Positions 16,139 through 23,447 of a DNA stretch of 34,188 nucleotides are shown one piece after another. Made by a program: the position numbers and the translations under genes. Below the pieces are notes generated by a model that worked only from the letters and a program-made list of their open reading frames with translations, did no database searches and was not told the origin of the DNA. Within the stretch, counting starts at the first letter, position 1. The number at the start of each line of letters is the position of its first letter. This DNA comes from Candidatus Doudnabacteria bacterium (GTDB lineage Bacteria > Patescibacteriota > Doudnabacteria > UBA920): contig CAIVSE010000022.1 in NCBI GenBank assembly GCA_903908535.1, forward strand, positions 1-34,188, given 5' to 3'.

Positions 16139-17131
16139 TTATGGCGCTACGTGAATGTTGGCTCCGTCGGTTGTTGCGTAAGTTTGAAAGGTTGGACAAG
16201 CCGTAGCTCCCACACTAGCTTCATTTAAAATTGTACTAAATCCTGCGGCGCGGGCTGCTGTACACACCGCAGACCAACTGGCATTGGTTGCCGGGCTGAC
16301 CACCAAATCCGCGCAGGCGCCGGTGTTGTGGCAGTCGCTGGCCGTAGGCCGATAATCGTAACCGGAGCTTACCGACCAGCTAATACCGGAAAGTGTGGCT
16401 TGTTGGCTCATAGTCTGTAGTTTAGTTGCCACAGTTTGCGAAACGGAAATGTTGGTCCCATTGAGAGTTGGTACTGAAACAGTGCTTAAGCTGACGCAGT
16501 TATTACAGGAGCCTTGAGGCGTGGTGCCACCAGCTGTTGTTGACGCGCCGGTTGTCGGATTGGTTACGCTTGTTGACGGCGGTGCTACCGTTGTAGGCGT
16601 CACGCTGGGCGGCTGGATGTTTTGGAACTGGATTAAGTCGGGGTTTAAGAAGCGGAGTATAATATAACCGGCAAACAAAATCGCCAGGGCGGTAATAGCC
16701 GTGGTCACGTAGCTTTTGGCCTTATCCACCATTTCCTGATTGCCCTCGGCCGACATATACAAATAGCCGGCGATGACAATATATAACACGGCGCCCACGG
16801 ACGCTAAAATAATGGCAAAGCGGTAAATTTTGTTGATGCAGGTATACAAATCTCCTGCCGCCGGGTTGGTGGCTCCGGCCGGAGCGGCCGCTGTCCAGGA
16901 AGAGCTGATGCTGCTGCCGCTGGTGGTTGTCACCGGACCTGTGTAGGGAGTGCATAAATAGGCTTCTATTGTGGCTTGCGGACCGGAAGTCGGGTAATTC
17001 CCATATTGGTCCGCTATGCTTTGGACTTGCCCTGTTGTGCCCTGCGTAGTTTGCGCCAAAGCTGCCTGGGCGGTAAAAAATTCCACCAGAATTATAACTA
17101 ATAAAAATAATTTTATTTTGTTTCGGTTCAT
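16139..17131 (-). CDS. VirB2/TrbC-like membrane protein with C-terminal M15-like peptidase domain
   Basis: 330 residues. Signal peptide (about 1-27), a short Thr/Ser-rich exported part, then two hydrophobic helices (IYRFAIILASVGAVLYIVIAGYLY at about 103-127 and ITALAILFAGYIILRF at about 143-160) around a short polar turn, the layout of VirB2/TrbC-like pilins common in these bacteria. After a Pro/Thr linker (about 170-215) comes a domain with SGYDYRPTASDCHNTGACADL and a terminal NIHVAP. His268, Asp275 (HxxGxxxD spacing) and His327 match the zinc ligands of M15 D-Ala-D-Ala peptidases; Glu304 could be catalytic. The neighbour is an M23 wall peptidase. A wall-cutting, membrane-anchored protein is likely; the pilin-like part may be only an anchor. 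Confidence 0.65.
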   Translation of the reverse strand: MNRNKIKLFLLVIILVEFFTAQAALAQTTQGTTGQVQSIADQYGNYPTSGPQATIEAYLCTPYTGPVTTTSGSSISSSWTAAAPAGATNPAAGDLYTCINKIYRFAIILASVGAVLYIVIAGYLYMSAEGNQEMVDKAKSYVTTAITALAILFAGYIILRFLNPDLIQFQNIQPPSVTPTTVAPPSTSVTNPTTGASTTAGGTTPQGSCNNCVSLSTVSVPTLNGTNISVSQTVATKLQTMSQQATLSGISWSVSSGYDYRPTASDCHNTGACADLVVSPATNASWSAVCTAARAAGFSTILNEASVGATACPTFQTYATTDGANIHVAP

Positions 17132-17140
17132 CGTTCTTTG

Positions 17141-17146
17141 ATTATA
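17141..17146 (-). promoter_or_regulatory. Candidate -10 box of the VirB2/M15-like gene
   Basis: TATAAT on the minus strand, 9 bases before the ATG at 17131, would give an almost leaderless mRNA. The -35 (TTTTTA) is poor, so the call is weak and the gene may also be read from the upstream operon. Confidence 0.35.
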
Positions 17147-17154
17147 TTTTAACC

Positions 17155-18462
17155 CTATTTTCCTAAAAAGTCCAATGGATTATAAGTATAACCGTACGGG
17201 ACTTTATATGGCCCATAAATTTTAGTATAAGCGCCTTCGGCCACGCCAAAACCATCCGCGTCATAAACCCCAAAATGCACGTGGTATCCCCTTTCCGGCC
17301 CGTATAATTTGGCCGTAGTATTGCCAGTGTTGCCTTCGTATCCAATTAAATCTCCCTGCTTAACGCTTTGTCCAGGAGTGACAATAAAACTGCGCAAATG
17401 CCCATATAAAGTTATTATATTAACCGGGCCGTTCGTGCCGGTTAAAGAGTGTTTAATGGCCACCCAGTTGCCAAATTCCGCGTCCGACTGGTCGGTATCA
17501 AAAATTACGCCGTCAGCCGCGGCATAAACCGGCGCGCCGGCCGGGCCGGCTACATCTATGCCGTTATGAAAAGTGTAACCCAATGCCGTAAATCCGGTGT
17601 TGCCATACCCTTGCGTGACCACGCCGTCCACCGGCCAGGCCAAAATGCCCTGCGAGGGCGGCAAAGTTTTGTTGCCCAATTCCGCCCGGATTTTGTTGTC
17701 CAAATCGTTAACTTCCTTTTGTAAATCTGCGGCGCTGGCCTGGCTGGATGCCAGCAGTTTTTGGTAATTGCTTTCTATGCCGCGGGTTTGCTCCAGCAGG
17801 GTCTGTTTTTGTCCGGCCTGTTCAGTTAAGGAGTCCTGGGTTATTTGCAGTTCGTTTTGCAGGGTTTGTAAATTAGCCAACTGGACCTGCAAATTAGTTT
17901 GCTGGGTTTCGAGCTGTACCTTTAAAGTTTTAATCTTGTCCACCAGCTGGTTAATTTTGTCGCTGTAGCTGCTGGCATACTGGATTTGGTCCAAAAAATC
18001 GGAAAGGTTGCTGCTGCCCAGCGTGGTCTGCAGGGCGTATTCATTGTCGTAATTGTTAAGTTCCACAATCAGCTGGCCCAGCACCTGCTGGTTTGCGGTA
18101 ATGTCCAGTTGTTTTTGCGCAATCAGCATCCGAACTTCCGTTATCTGCAAATTGGTGTCTTCAATTTGCGTTTGTTTGGCCTGCAGCGCCAGCTGGGTGG
18201 AAGCGGCTTCATCATCCAAAATGGTAATCTCGTTTTTTAATGTATTGGCTTTGCCCTGGACCTGGGAAATTTGCGACTGGTAAGTTTTTATCTGGTTATT
18301 GATGCCGCCCAGCTGGTTTTGCAGGGCGGTTTCCTGGTTGGTCAAATCCGTGGCAGAGGTCGTGGCGGATGAGTCGGCCAGCGCAACCGAAAAACCCAGG
18401 CTTAAACAAAAAGATAGCCCTAATGCGATTGTGGTTTTGGTTTTAAAGTTTTTCCACGGCAA
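17155..18462 (-). CDS. Exported coiled-coil M23 (LytM-type) peptidase, EnvC/NlpD-like
   Basis: 435 residues with signal peptide (IALGLSFCLSLGFSVALA), a long coiled coil (about 35-260, for example LQNQLGGINNQIKTYQSQISQ) and an M23 domain from about 276. Zinc and catalytic residues are all there: His299 and Asp303 in HNGIDVAG, His355 in LYGH, His394 and His396 in YHVHFG. It should therefore be an active endopeptidase cutting peptidoglycan cross-links, unlike EnvC itself, which is degenerate. The start is a TTG at 18462 inside the end of gltX (20-base overlap), with AAAGG 7 bases upstream; no in-frame ATG or GTG exists before the signal peptide. Translational coupling to gltX is probable. Confidence 0.88.
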   Translation of the reverse strand: MPWKNFKTKTTIALGLSFCLSLGFSVALADSSATTSATDLTNQETALQNQLGGINNQIKTYQSQISQVQGKANTLKNEITILDDEAASTQLALQAKQTQIEDTNLQITEVRMLIAQKQLDITANQQVLGQLIVELNNYDNEYALQTTLGSSNLSDFLDQIQYASSYSDKINQLVDKIKTLKVQLETQQTNLQVQLANLQTLQNELQITQDSLTEQAGQKQTLLEQTRGIESNYQKLLASSQASAADLQKEVNDLDNKIRAELGNKTLPPSQGILAWPVDGVVTQGYGNTGFTALGYTFHNGIDVAGPAGAPVYAAADGVIFDTDQSDAEFGNWVAIKHSLTGTNGPVNIITLYGHLRSFIVTPGQSVKQGDLIGYEGNTGNTTAKLYGPERGYHVHFGVYDADGFGVAEGAYTKIYGPYKVPYGYTYNPLDFLGK

Positions 18463-19990
18463 TTTTTAGCCTTTTGATAATTTCTGTTTTTCCTAAGCCA
18501 ATAGCCAAAGTGGATGCCACTTCAAACGGACCCGGACTTTTTTCCAGGCCGGTTAGAGCCACGCGCAGCGGCCACAGCACGCTACCGTTGTCAAAGTGAT
18601 GTTCGTCTATAAAGTTTTTGATAATTTCTTCCAAATCTTCTTTAGTCAGGCGCGTTTCGTTGAGAGTTTCAAAAAGCCCGGCCAGCATGGTTAATTTAGT
18701 TTTGGCGTCTGCAGCGTCGGATCCACCTTCGCCAGAGGCTTCGGCGGACTTACGTTTTTTCCAAACCAATAAAGCCGCTTCATATTCCGGCCGCGCAAAA
18801 AAATAATGGGTCCTGTCCCCTATCTCGCTAAGTTTTTTTAACCGCTCGCGTTCCAGTAAAGCAATTGACTCTAAATATTTTTCTGTGTATTTTTCTGTGT
18901 CCACTCCGGCCTGCCGCCAGTAAGGAATTAAGTCTTTTACCAGCTCCCCTACTTCCATGTTGCGGATGTATAAACCGTTAATCCAATCTAGTTTGTTAAT
19001 GTCAAAAATCGCGCCGGATTTATGGACATTTATTAAGTCAAATTCCTTAATCAACTCATCCATAGTAAAAATTTCCTGCTCAGTTTTGGGGTTCCACCCT
19101 AGGAATGCCACAAAGTTAATCAAAGCCTGGGGTAGGTACCCCTTTTTTAAAAAGTCTTCGGTCGCAACATCGCCTTGACGTTTGGAAAGTTTAGATTTAT
19201 CCGGGTTCAGTAATAGCGGCATGTGGGCAAATTTTGGAGCTTCCCAGCCAAAAGCTTTATAAAGCAAAATGTGTTTTGGTGTGGAAGGAATCCATTCTTC
19301 TGTTCTCGTTACATGTGAAATCTCCATATAATGGTCGTCCACCACTACTGCTAAATGATAGGTCGGGAATCCGTCAGACTTTAGTAAAACCTGATCGTCC
19401 AACAGACTGTTGTCGTAACTAATGTCGCCATAAATTAAATCGTTGATGACGGTTTGCCCTTGTTCGGGTATAGCCTGGCGCACTACCGGATTACGGCCTT
19501 CGGAGCGGCATTTCTCCATTTCCAGTTGCACTTGTTCCTTGGTCAGATTCCGGCAATGGCGGTCGTACATGGGCGGCTTCTTTAAGGCCGTTTGTTCTTT
19601 GCGAAGTTCGTCCAGTCTTTGTTCACTGCAAAAACAATAATAAGCCCTGCCTTTTTCAATAAGCTCCAGGACATGTTTTTGGTATAATTGCAGGCGTTCC
19701 GATTGTAAATATGGTCCCAGCTCCCCTCTTTCTTTAACCTGATCATTTTTGTCTAAGTAAAAACCTTCATCCGGCACAATTCCCAGCGTTTTCATAACGC
19801 GTAAAAGATTATCGACAGCACCTTCAACCAACCTGGCACGATCGGTGTCTTCAATGCGTAAAATAAAAGTTCCGTTATTATGTTTTGCAAATAAATAACC
19901 AAACAAGGCGGTGCGGATATTACCAATATGAACATACCCCGTGGGACTGGGCGCAAAACGCGTGCGGATTTTTTTAGTGGTTTGGTTCAT
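18443..19990 (-). CDS. gltX: Glutamyl-tRNA synthetase
   Basis: 515-residue class I synthetase charging tRNA-Glu (and perhaps tRNA-Gln, if an amidotransferase exists elsewhere). HIGH motif in APSPTGYVHIGN, KMSKS counterpart KLSKRQGD, and the editing-free catalytic core with RIEDTDRARLV. The C-terminal anticodon-binding region contains an odd low-complexity insert, KSAEASGEGGSDAAD, which is encoded by a palindromic element (see repeat at 18722-18748). The ATG overlaps the ArsR gene stop as ATGA, and its 3' end overlaps the M23 gene, so all three are coupled. Confidence 0.95.
   Translation of the reverse strand: MNQTTKKIRTRFAPSPTGYVHIGNIRTALFGYLFAKHNNGTFILRIEDTDRARLVEGAVDNLLRVMKTLGIVPDEGFYLDKNDQVKERGELGPYLQSERLQLYQKHVLELIEKGRAYYCFCSEQRLDELRKEQTALKKPPMYDRHCRNLTKEQVQLEMEKCRSEGRNPVVRQAIPEQGQTVINDLIYGDISYDNSLLDDQVLLKSDGFPTYHLAVVVDDHYMEISHVTRTEEWIPSTPKHILLYKAFGWEAPKFAHMPLLLNPDKSKLSKRQGDVATEDFLKKGYLPQALINFVAFLGWNPKTEQEIFTMDELIKEFDLINVHKSGAIFDINKLDWINGLYIRNMEVGELVKDLIPYWRQAGVDTEKYTEKYLESIALLERERLKKLSEIGDRTHYFFARPEYEAALLVWKKRKSAEASGEGGSDAADAKTKLTMLAGLFETLNETRLTKEDLEEIIKNFIDEHHFDNGSVLWPLRVALTGLEKSPGPFEVASTLAIGLGKTEIIKRLKIAVEKL
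18722..18748. repeat. Palindromic element inserted in-frame in gltX
   Basis: 27 bp: outer arms TCCACC/GGCGGA, unpaired TTC/TTC, inner stem GCC/GGC, loop AGA. It resembles part of the element at 34028-34060 (TCCACC-TTCG-TCC-taat-GGA-CTTC-GGCGGA). At exactly nine codons it keeps the reading frame and encodes SAEASGEGG. Confidence 0.55.
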
Positions 19991-20301
19991 GGTAATATTT
20001 TAGCATTTTTCCAGATTGATTTTAAGGGGCCGTTTTGTCGCTCCCATTGTTTAATAATATTAGCGAGCCAGCGTTCTGTTTGTGCGACAGTATGGGGATT
20101 TAGCCGGTAGGTGTGGTGGTTGCCTCGTCTGCTGTGGTAAACAAAACCGTGTTGTTTTAAAACTTTTAAATGTTGGGAAATAGCCGCGCCGCTGATTTTA
20201 AAATGGGCTTTTAATTGATGCGGCGCCAAGGATTTATTAAGGGATAGAAGACGGATAATTTCGCGGCGAGTTTCGTCGGATAATGCGTTGATGGGGTCCA
20301 T
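19987..20301 (-). CDS. ArsR-family transcriptional repressor
   Basis: 104 residues forming a winged helix: INALSDETRREIIRLL, then the recognition helix region ISGAAISQHLKVLKQHG and the wing VYHSRRGNHHTYRLN. No cysteine pair for metal is visible, so the signal is not a classical ArsR metal site; it resembles the SdpR/autorepressor-like branch. It heads the operon with gltX (ATGA overlap) and very likely controls it through the large inverted repeat at its own promoter. An ArsR gene fused to a tRNA synthetase operon is unusual. Confidence 0.85.
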   Translation of the reverse strand: MDPINALSDETRREIIRLLSLNKSLAPHQLKAHFKISGAAISQHLKVLKQHGFVYHSRRGNHHTYRLNPHTVAQTERWLANIIKQWERQNGPLKSIWKNAKILP

Positions 20302-20307
20302 GGAGGT

Positions 20308-20354
20308 ATTTTAGCTATGTAGGCGAATTAAGTCAAAGCTTAAATCACCTACAT
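20308..20354 (-). promoter_or_regulatory. Leaderless promoter and ArsR operator
   Basis: Minus-strand TTGACT (20331-20336), 17-bp spacer, TAAAAT (20308-20313); predicted transcription start coincides with the ATG at 20301. An inverted repeat with 16-bp arms, ATGTAGGCGAATTAAG and CTTAAATCACCTACAT (14 of 16 paired, 6-bp centre), covers 20317-20354, that is, the -35 and spacer. This is the expected place for an autorepressor. Confidence 0.75.
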
Positions 20355-20355
20355 G

Positions 20356-20381
20356 TACAAAAACCCTCCCCCGTCCGGACG
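20356..20381 (-). terminator. Weak candidate terminator after the WecG-Nudix gene
   Basis: CGTCCGGACG palindrome followed on the minus strand by GGGGGAGGG and five T. The stem is short, so termination may be inefficient. Confidence 0.25.
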
Positions 20382-21689
20382 CTAGGTCACTTTTGCCAAA
20401 TCCTTCAAATCTTCCTGGACAATAGCAGCCACCTTAAGACGGTTTTCCGTGACAGTTGCGGCCAGCTCACTGATCGGCGTCCAGCGAAAATCAACCAGCT
20501 CCCAATTATCAAGCTTAATCTCGTCATTATTACCTGTAAATTTAAAATAAACTATGTGCTGTAACTGACCTTTATATTGGTAGCGACGGCTTGTAAAAAA
20601 AGGTGGAAATTTTTTCCAAATATATTCGTGGCGTTTATCGGAAATTTTGAAAAGTTCGATATCTTTTATACCAGTTTCTTCTTGGACTTCTCTGGCGGCT
20701 GCCTTTACTAATTCTTCTCCGTCAGTTCCACCCTGCGGAAAAGTCCAGTAGTTTTCCGGAAAGCGCCCGAAAGTTTTGGCTGCGGGATGACTATCGGTAG
20801 GGTTAATTTTAACCAGCAAGGCTTCATTGTTTTTATTAATAACAATCCCGATGACGTTTGGTCTGTATGGTAAGGACATAAAGACTTTATATTTTATTAA
20901 AGCAATTACCAGCCCAAAAGTAGCCTGCCAGATCCTTTTTCCCCTTTTGGGCTGGGTAACCAGGCGAAATAGCCATTCCAGGCCCATAGTACGCATAAAA
21001 CGCGGCGGACTGGGCTGTTTTTGGGCAATATAGTCAAAGCTGCCGCCCAGGCCAATATAGAGCTTACAGGGCAATTCCCCCATATTTTCTACAATCCACT
21101 GTTCCTGGCGGATAGGGCCAAAAGCCACGAACAAAAAATCGGCTCCCGACCCCTTTATATCATTTATAATAGATTGGTCATCGGGATTTTTGGAAGAGTG
21201 CTCCACCTGCGCGCCCAAACTTTTAAATTTATCAGCCACAATTTTTGGCGTGTCCCCAAACCCGCCCAGCAAATAAATTTTTTTCTTTTCGCGCGCGGCC
21301 AGTTTAGCTAAGTCCCAAATTAATTCCGAGCCGGAAATTTTTTCCTTAAACGCCGAGCGGATAAATTTTGGATAAAATAAAATGGCCCACAAAGTGTATT
21401 TGGCCTGCCACCAGGCCTGCAGAATTTTACCGTAATAACTTTTGGCGGTTAGTGGGATGGATAAAAACTTAGCCGCCCAAAAAATGCCGATGCCGTCAGG
21501 CACAGCAAAATCAGCCTGGTTTAAAGTTTCTAAAAGCCTGGGGTCGCGCAAACAGCGGTACAAAAATTCCGAGTATGGGGTGGTGATGAAAGTCTTGCCG
21601 CCCAATTTTAATCTGGCGGTAAGTTGGTCCAATAATTCTTGCTTGGACAGGTTGTCTATTTTTAGCCCCGCCGCATCTATTTTATTCAT
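20382..21689 (-). CDS. WecG/TagA/CpsF glycosyltransferase fused to a Nudix hydrolase domain
   Basis: Residues 1-240 are a GT26 enzyme: TPYSEFLYRCL, DFAVPDGIGIFWAA, LLGGFGDTPKIV, FVAFGPIRQEQWI, GLGGSFDYIAQKQ and GLEWLFRLVTQPKR. These transfer ManNAc or a related sugar to GlcNAc-diphospho-undecaprenol in wall polymer or glycan synthesis. From about 275 a Nudix domain follows (WTFPQGGTDGEELVKAAAREVQEETGI begins at about 315 of 435). Its Nudix box keeps RE..EE.G, but the stretch between the first Gly and the Arg is one residue shorter than the consensus. The ATG at 21689 is preceded by a promoter giving a leaderless mRNA. The fusion could couple sugar transfer to hydrolysis of a nucleotide-sugar by-product; that is an inference. 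Confidence 0.85.
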   Translation of the reverse strand: MNKIDAAGLKIDNLSKQELLDQLTARLKLGGKTFITTPYSEFLYRCLRDPRLLETLNQADFAVPDGIGIFWAAKFLSIPLTAKSYYGKILQAWWQAKYTLWAILFYPKFIRSAFKEKISGSELIWDLAKLAAREKKKIYLLGGFGDTPKIVADKFKSLGAQVEHSSKNPDDQSIINDIKGSGADFLFVAFGPIRQEQWIVENMGELPCKLYIGLGGSFDYIAQKQPSPPRFMRTMGLEWLFRLVTQPKRGKRIWQATFGLVIALIKYKVFMSLPYRPNVIGIVINKNNEALLVKINPTDSHPAAKTFGRFPENYWTFPQGGTDGEELVKAAAREVQEETGIKDIELFKISDKRHEYIWKKFPPFFTSRRYQYKGQLQHIVYFKFTGNNDEIKLDNWELVDFRWTPISELAATVTENRLKVAAIVQEDLKDLAKVT

Positions 21690-21695
21690 GCCCTT

Positions 21696-21724
21696 AGTAT
21701 AGCGGTTTTTTCTTGACTTTTCAA
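21696..21724 (-). promoter_or_regulatory. Leaderless promoter of the WecG-Nudix gene
   Basis: Minus-strand TTGAAA (21719-21724), 17-bp spacer, TATACT (21696-21701); start of transcription predicted at about 21689, the ATG itself. Confidence 0.6.
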
Positions 21725-21741
21725 GAGTTTTATTTTAAAAT
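21713..21741 (+). promoter_or_regulatory. Promoter of the small membrane protein
   Basis: TTGACT (21713-21718), 17-bp spacer, TAAAAT (21736-21741). It is interleaved with the divergent promoter; the two -35 boxes lie in the palindrome CTTGA-cttt-TCAAG. Confidence 0.6.
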
Positions 21742-21758
21742 GCTGGCGAGGAGGAAAT

Positions 21759-21995
21759 ATGATCTGCGGTGTAGTGGCGACTGTAGTTGAAGATATCGTC
21801 AGTGAATTCCGGGGGTTTTTATCAACCCTAATGCTTGTTGTTGGCCTGGTAATGGTAACGTCTGCCGCGCTAGCGTTTTGGTTCGGCGTCTTGCCCATCC
21901 TGGCATTGATAGTTGGGCTAATGGGAACCAATTTTTTTATTAGCGGCGTCGCCCGTCTGCACTTAATCCGCCGTTTTCCGGAACTGCTGAATTAA
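21759..21995 (+). CDS. Small two-helix membrane protein
   Basis: 78 residues, strong GAGGAGG 5 bases before the ATG. Two hydrophobic helices (FLSTLMLVVGLVMVTSAALAF and VLPILALIVGLMGTNFFISG) and a basic end HLIRRF. The size and layout recall DUF2892-type proteins, but the typical CP motif is missing. Own promoter and terminator. Function unknown. Confidence 0.65.
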   Translation: MICGVVATVVEDIVSEFRGFLSTLMLVVGLVMVTSAALAFWFGVLPILALIVGLMGTNFFISGVARLHLIRRFPELLN

Positions 21996-22016
21996 TGCAC
22001 AAAGGGTCGCCCAGCG

Positions 22017-22049
22017 GCCGGCAACTTAAGACTTGCCGGCTGTTTTTTT
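22017..22049 (+). terminator. Terminator of the small membrane protein gene
   Basis: Perfect 8-bp stem GCCGGCAA with TTGCCGGC and seven T. Confidence 0.85.
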
Positions 22050-22063
22050 ATCCTAAAATCCTA

Positions 22064-22069
22064 TATAAT
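22064..22069 (+). promoter_or_regulatory. Candidate -10 box before the def operon
   Basis: TATAAT 51 bases before ATG 22120; no good -35 is present because the expected place lies in the preceding terminator T-run. Confidence 0.3.
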
Positions 22070-22089
22070 GTATACTGAAGTATAGATTC

Positions 22090-22125
22090 TTAACTTCTCG
22101 GCTCGCTTATCCGCCTCAGATGGAA
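22090..22125 (+). repeat. Partial copy of the palindromic element at a gene start
   Basis: 22090-22112 matches 3945-3967 at 22 of 23 positions (CTCGGCTCGCTTATCC is the shared core). The right part is degenerate (TCCGCC...TGGA). The start codon at 22120 falls inside the element, so the element probably supplies the first codons of the gene. Confidence 0.6.
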
Positions 22126-22416
22126 TCCATTTCAAAAATCGTTAAAGTCAGCGGCAAATCCAAGGCGGAAAAGGTTAGAGTTAACCAGCACCTCCACTCT
22201 CCCGCCCATTTGCTGGCCGACGAACTGTGCCAAAAATTCAACGACAAAAAACATTTTGGCTTTTATTTAAAAATGGCCACGCTTTATGACCATGGCATGC
22301 TGCGCGCATTGGCCGGCCAGGTTTTGGAAGGCAAAAATGTGCAAACCCCCGGCAGACTATTTGCCTATTTAATTAAAAAGAATAACGCCTCCGCCAAGGA
22401 AGCGGAAAATTTATGA
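22120..22416 (+). CDS. Conserved-looking small protein of unknown function, first gene of def-fmt operon
   Basis: 98 residues, no recognised family. It is soluble and mixed-charge, with a distinctive core NQHLHSPAHLLADELCQKF...KKHFGFYLKMA and a C-terminal PGRLFAYLIKK. The core looks constrained, and the ATGA overlap with def argues for a real gene. The first residues come from a palindromic element, so the true start may have been remodelled. Placement with def, fmt and exonuclease-like genes hints at a role in RNA or translation, without direct evidence. Confidence 0.7.
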   Translation: MESISKIVKVSGKSKAEKVRVNQHLHSPAHLLADELCQKFNDKKHFGFYLKMATLYDHGMLRALAGQVLEGKNVQTPGRLFAYLIKKNNASAKEAENL

Positions 22417-22913
22417 TCCTCCCCATATTAACTTATCCTAATCAGGTTTTGCGCAAAAAGACCGAGCCGGTGGTTTTTCCGCTGTCCAAGGAAATTAAAA
22501 AGCTGACGCGCGACATGCTGGAAACCGTGCATAAGGCCGACGGCATCGGCCTGGCCGCGCCCCAGGTGGGCAAATCGGTAAAAGTCATTGTCGTCAATTT
22601 GGAAAAAAATGAGCTTCCCCCGTTTCCTCTCTATAACGCAAAAGTCGTCAAAAAAGGTTTTAAAAAAATAGAAGTAGAAGAAGGCTGCCTGTCCCTGCCC
22701 GGCGTGTTCGGCAACGTCAAGCGCCCCAAGCAGGTGACTATAGAAGCCCAGAACCAGGACGGTAAAATTATCCGCATTACCGACGACGGCTGGGTCTCGC
22801 GCGTGGTCCAGCACGAAATAGACCACACCAACGGGGTGCTGATTATAGACCTCATTAAGAAATATACCGGAGGAGAGGAAATAGCCAAGCAGTGGAAAAA
22901 AATCAAACTATGA
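22413..22913 (+). CDS. def: Peptide deformylase
   Basis: Metalloenzyme removing the N-formyl group from new proteins. 166 residues with all three motifs: GIGLAAPQVG, EGCLSLPG (metal Cys) and QHEIDHTNGVL (two metal His and the catalytic Glu). The third motif has Ile instead of the usual Leu (HEIDH), a conservative change. Overlaps the genes before and after by 4 bases; fmt is three genes downstream. Confidence 0.96.
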   Translation: MILPILTYPNQVLRKKTEPVVFPLSKEIKKLTRDMLETVHKADGIGLAAPQVGKSVKVIVVNLEKNELPPFPLYNAKVVKKGFKKIEVEEGCLSLPGVFGNVKRPKQVTIEAQNQDGKIIRITDDGWVSRVVQHEIDHTNGVLIIDLIKKYTGGEEIAKQWKKIKL

Positions 22914-23446
22914 AGTTCATTAAAGATTTATTATTTTTTGAAATCCAAACCACGGGCCTTGAGCCGGACAAAGATTACATTATCCAGCTGTCGGCGCTTC
23001 TTTTAGATAAAGATAACCTGCTGGAAAAAGGCAATTACAACTGCCATGTGCGGGTAAGTTTTTTGGATGGCGTCATCCGCGACCATTCCCAAAAATTACA
23101 TATTGAATTCGACCAGCTGAAAAAGAGCCCAAAAATTTATGATGCCGTCAAGCAGTTCCGCCAAAAGTTTGAGCCGGACTTGTTACTCTGCACCCATAAT
23201 ATTAACAACCTGTTATTTTTGCGTGCGGCCTTTAAGCGTTCATCCATAAAGTTTGATTACGATCCGCACGTGCTGGAGCTGTGGACTTTGGGCTACATTT
23301 ACACTTTAAATTATGGCCTGCGCAAAATGCCGACATTCAGCACTTTTTTGGACCACTTCCGTTTGGCGCAGCAGCGGCCCTGGGACAGTATGGAAAAGGT
23401 GCGTTTGGAGGCTGAAGTTTTTAGAAAAATTATTAAGGAAGCATAA
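22910..23446 (+). CDS. DEDD exonuclease-fold protein with lost catalytic residues
   Basis: Start ATG 22910 forms an ATGA overlap with the def stop; the GTG at 22892 is less likely. 178 residues with the RNase T/DnaQ-like fold: LLFFEIQTTGLEPDKDYIIQL corresponds to the usual 'fxDxETTGL..' but the metal-binding Asp and Glu are replaced (FEIQ). The second block reads THNINNLLFLRAAF, where the expected Asp is absent, and the final block DSMEKVRLEAEV lacks the His...Asp pair. It is followed after 1 base by an intact paralogue, so it is probably a non-catalytic partner or substrate-binding subunit. Confidence 0.75.
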   Translation: MKFIKDLLFFEIQTTGLEPDKDYIIQLSALLLDKDNLLEKGNYNCHVRVSFLDGVIRDHSQKLHIEFDQLKKSPKIYDAVKQFRQKFEPDLLLCTHNINNLLFLRAAFKRSSIKFDYDPHVLELWTLGYIYTLNYGLRKMPTFSTFLDHFRLAQQRPWDSMEKVRLEAEVFRKIIKEA

Positions 23447-23447
23447 C

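Noticed and set aside
23313-23447. N-terminal 45 residues of the track ORF 23313-24017
   Set aside because: They lie inside the preceding exonuclease-fold gene in another frame; ATG 23448 fits the domain start.
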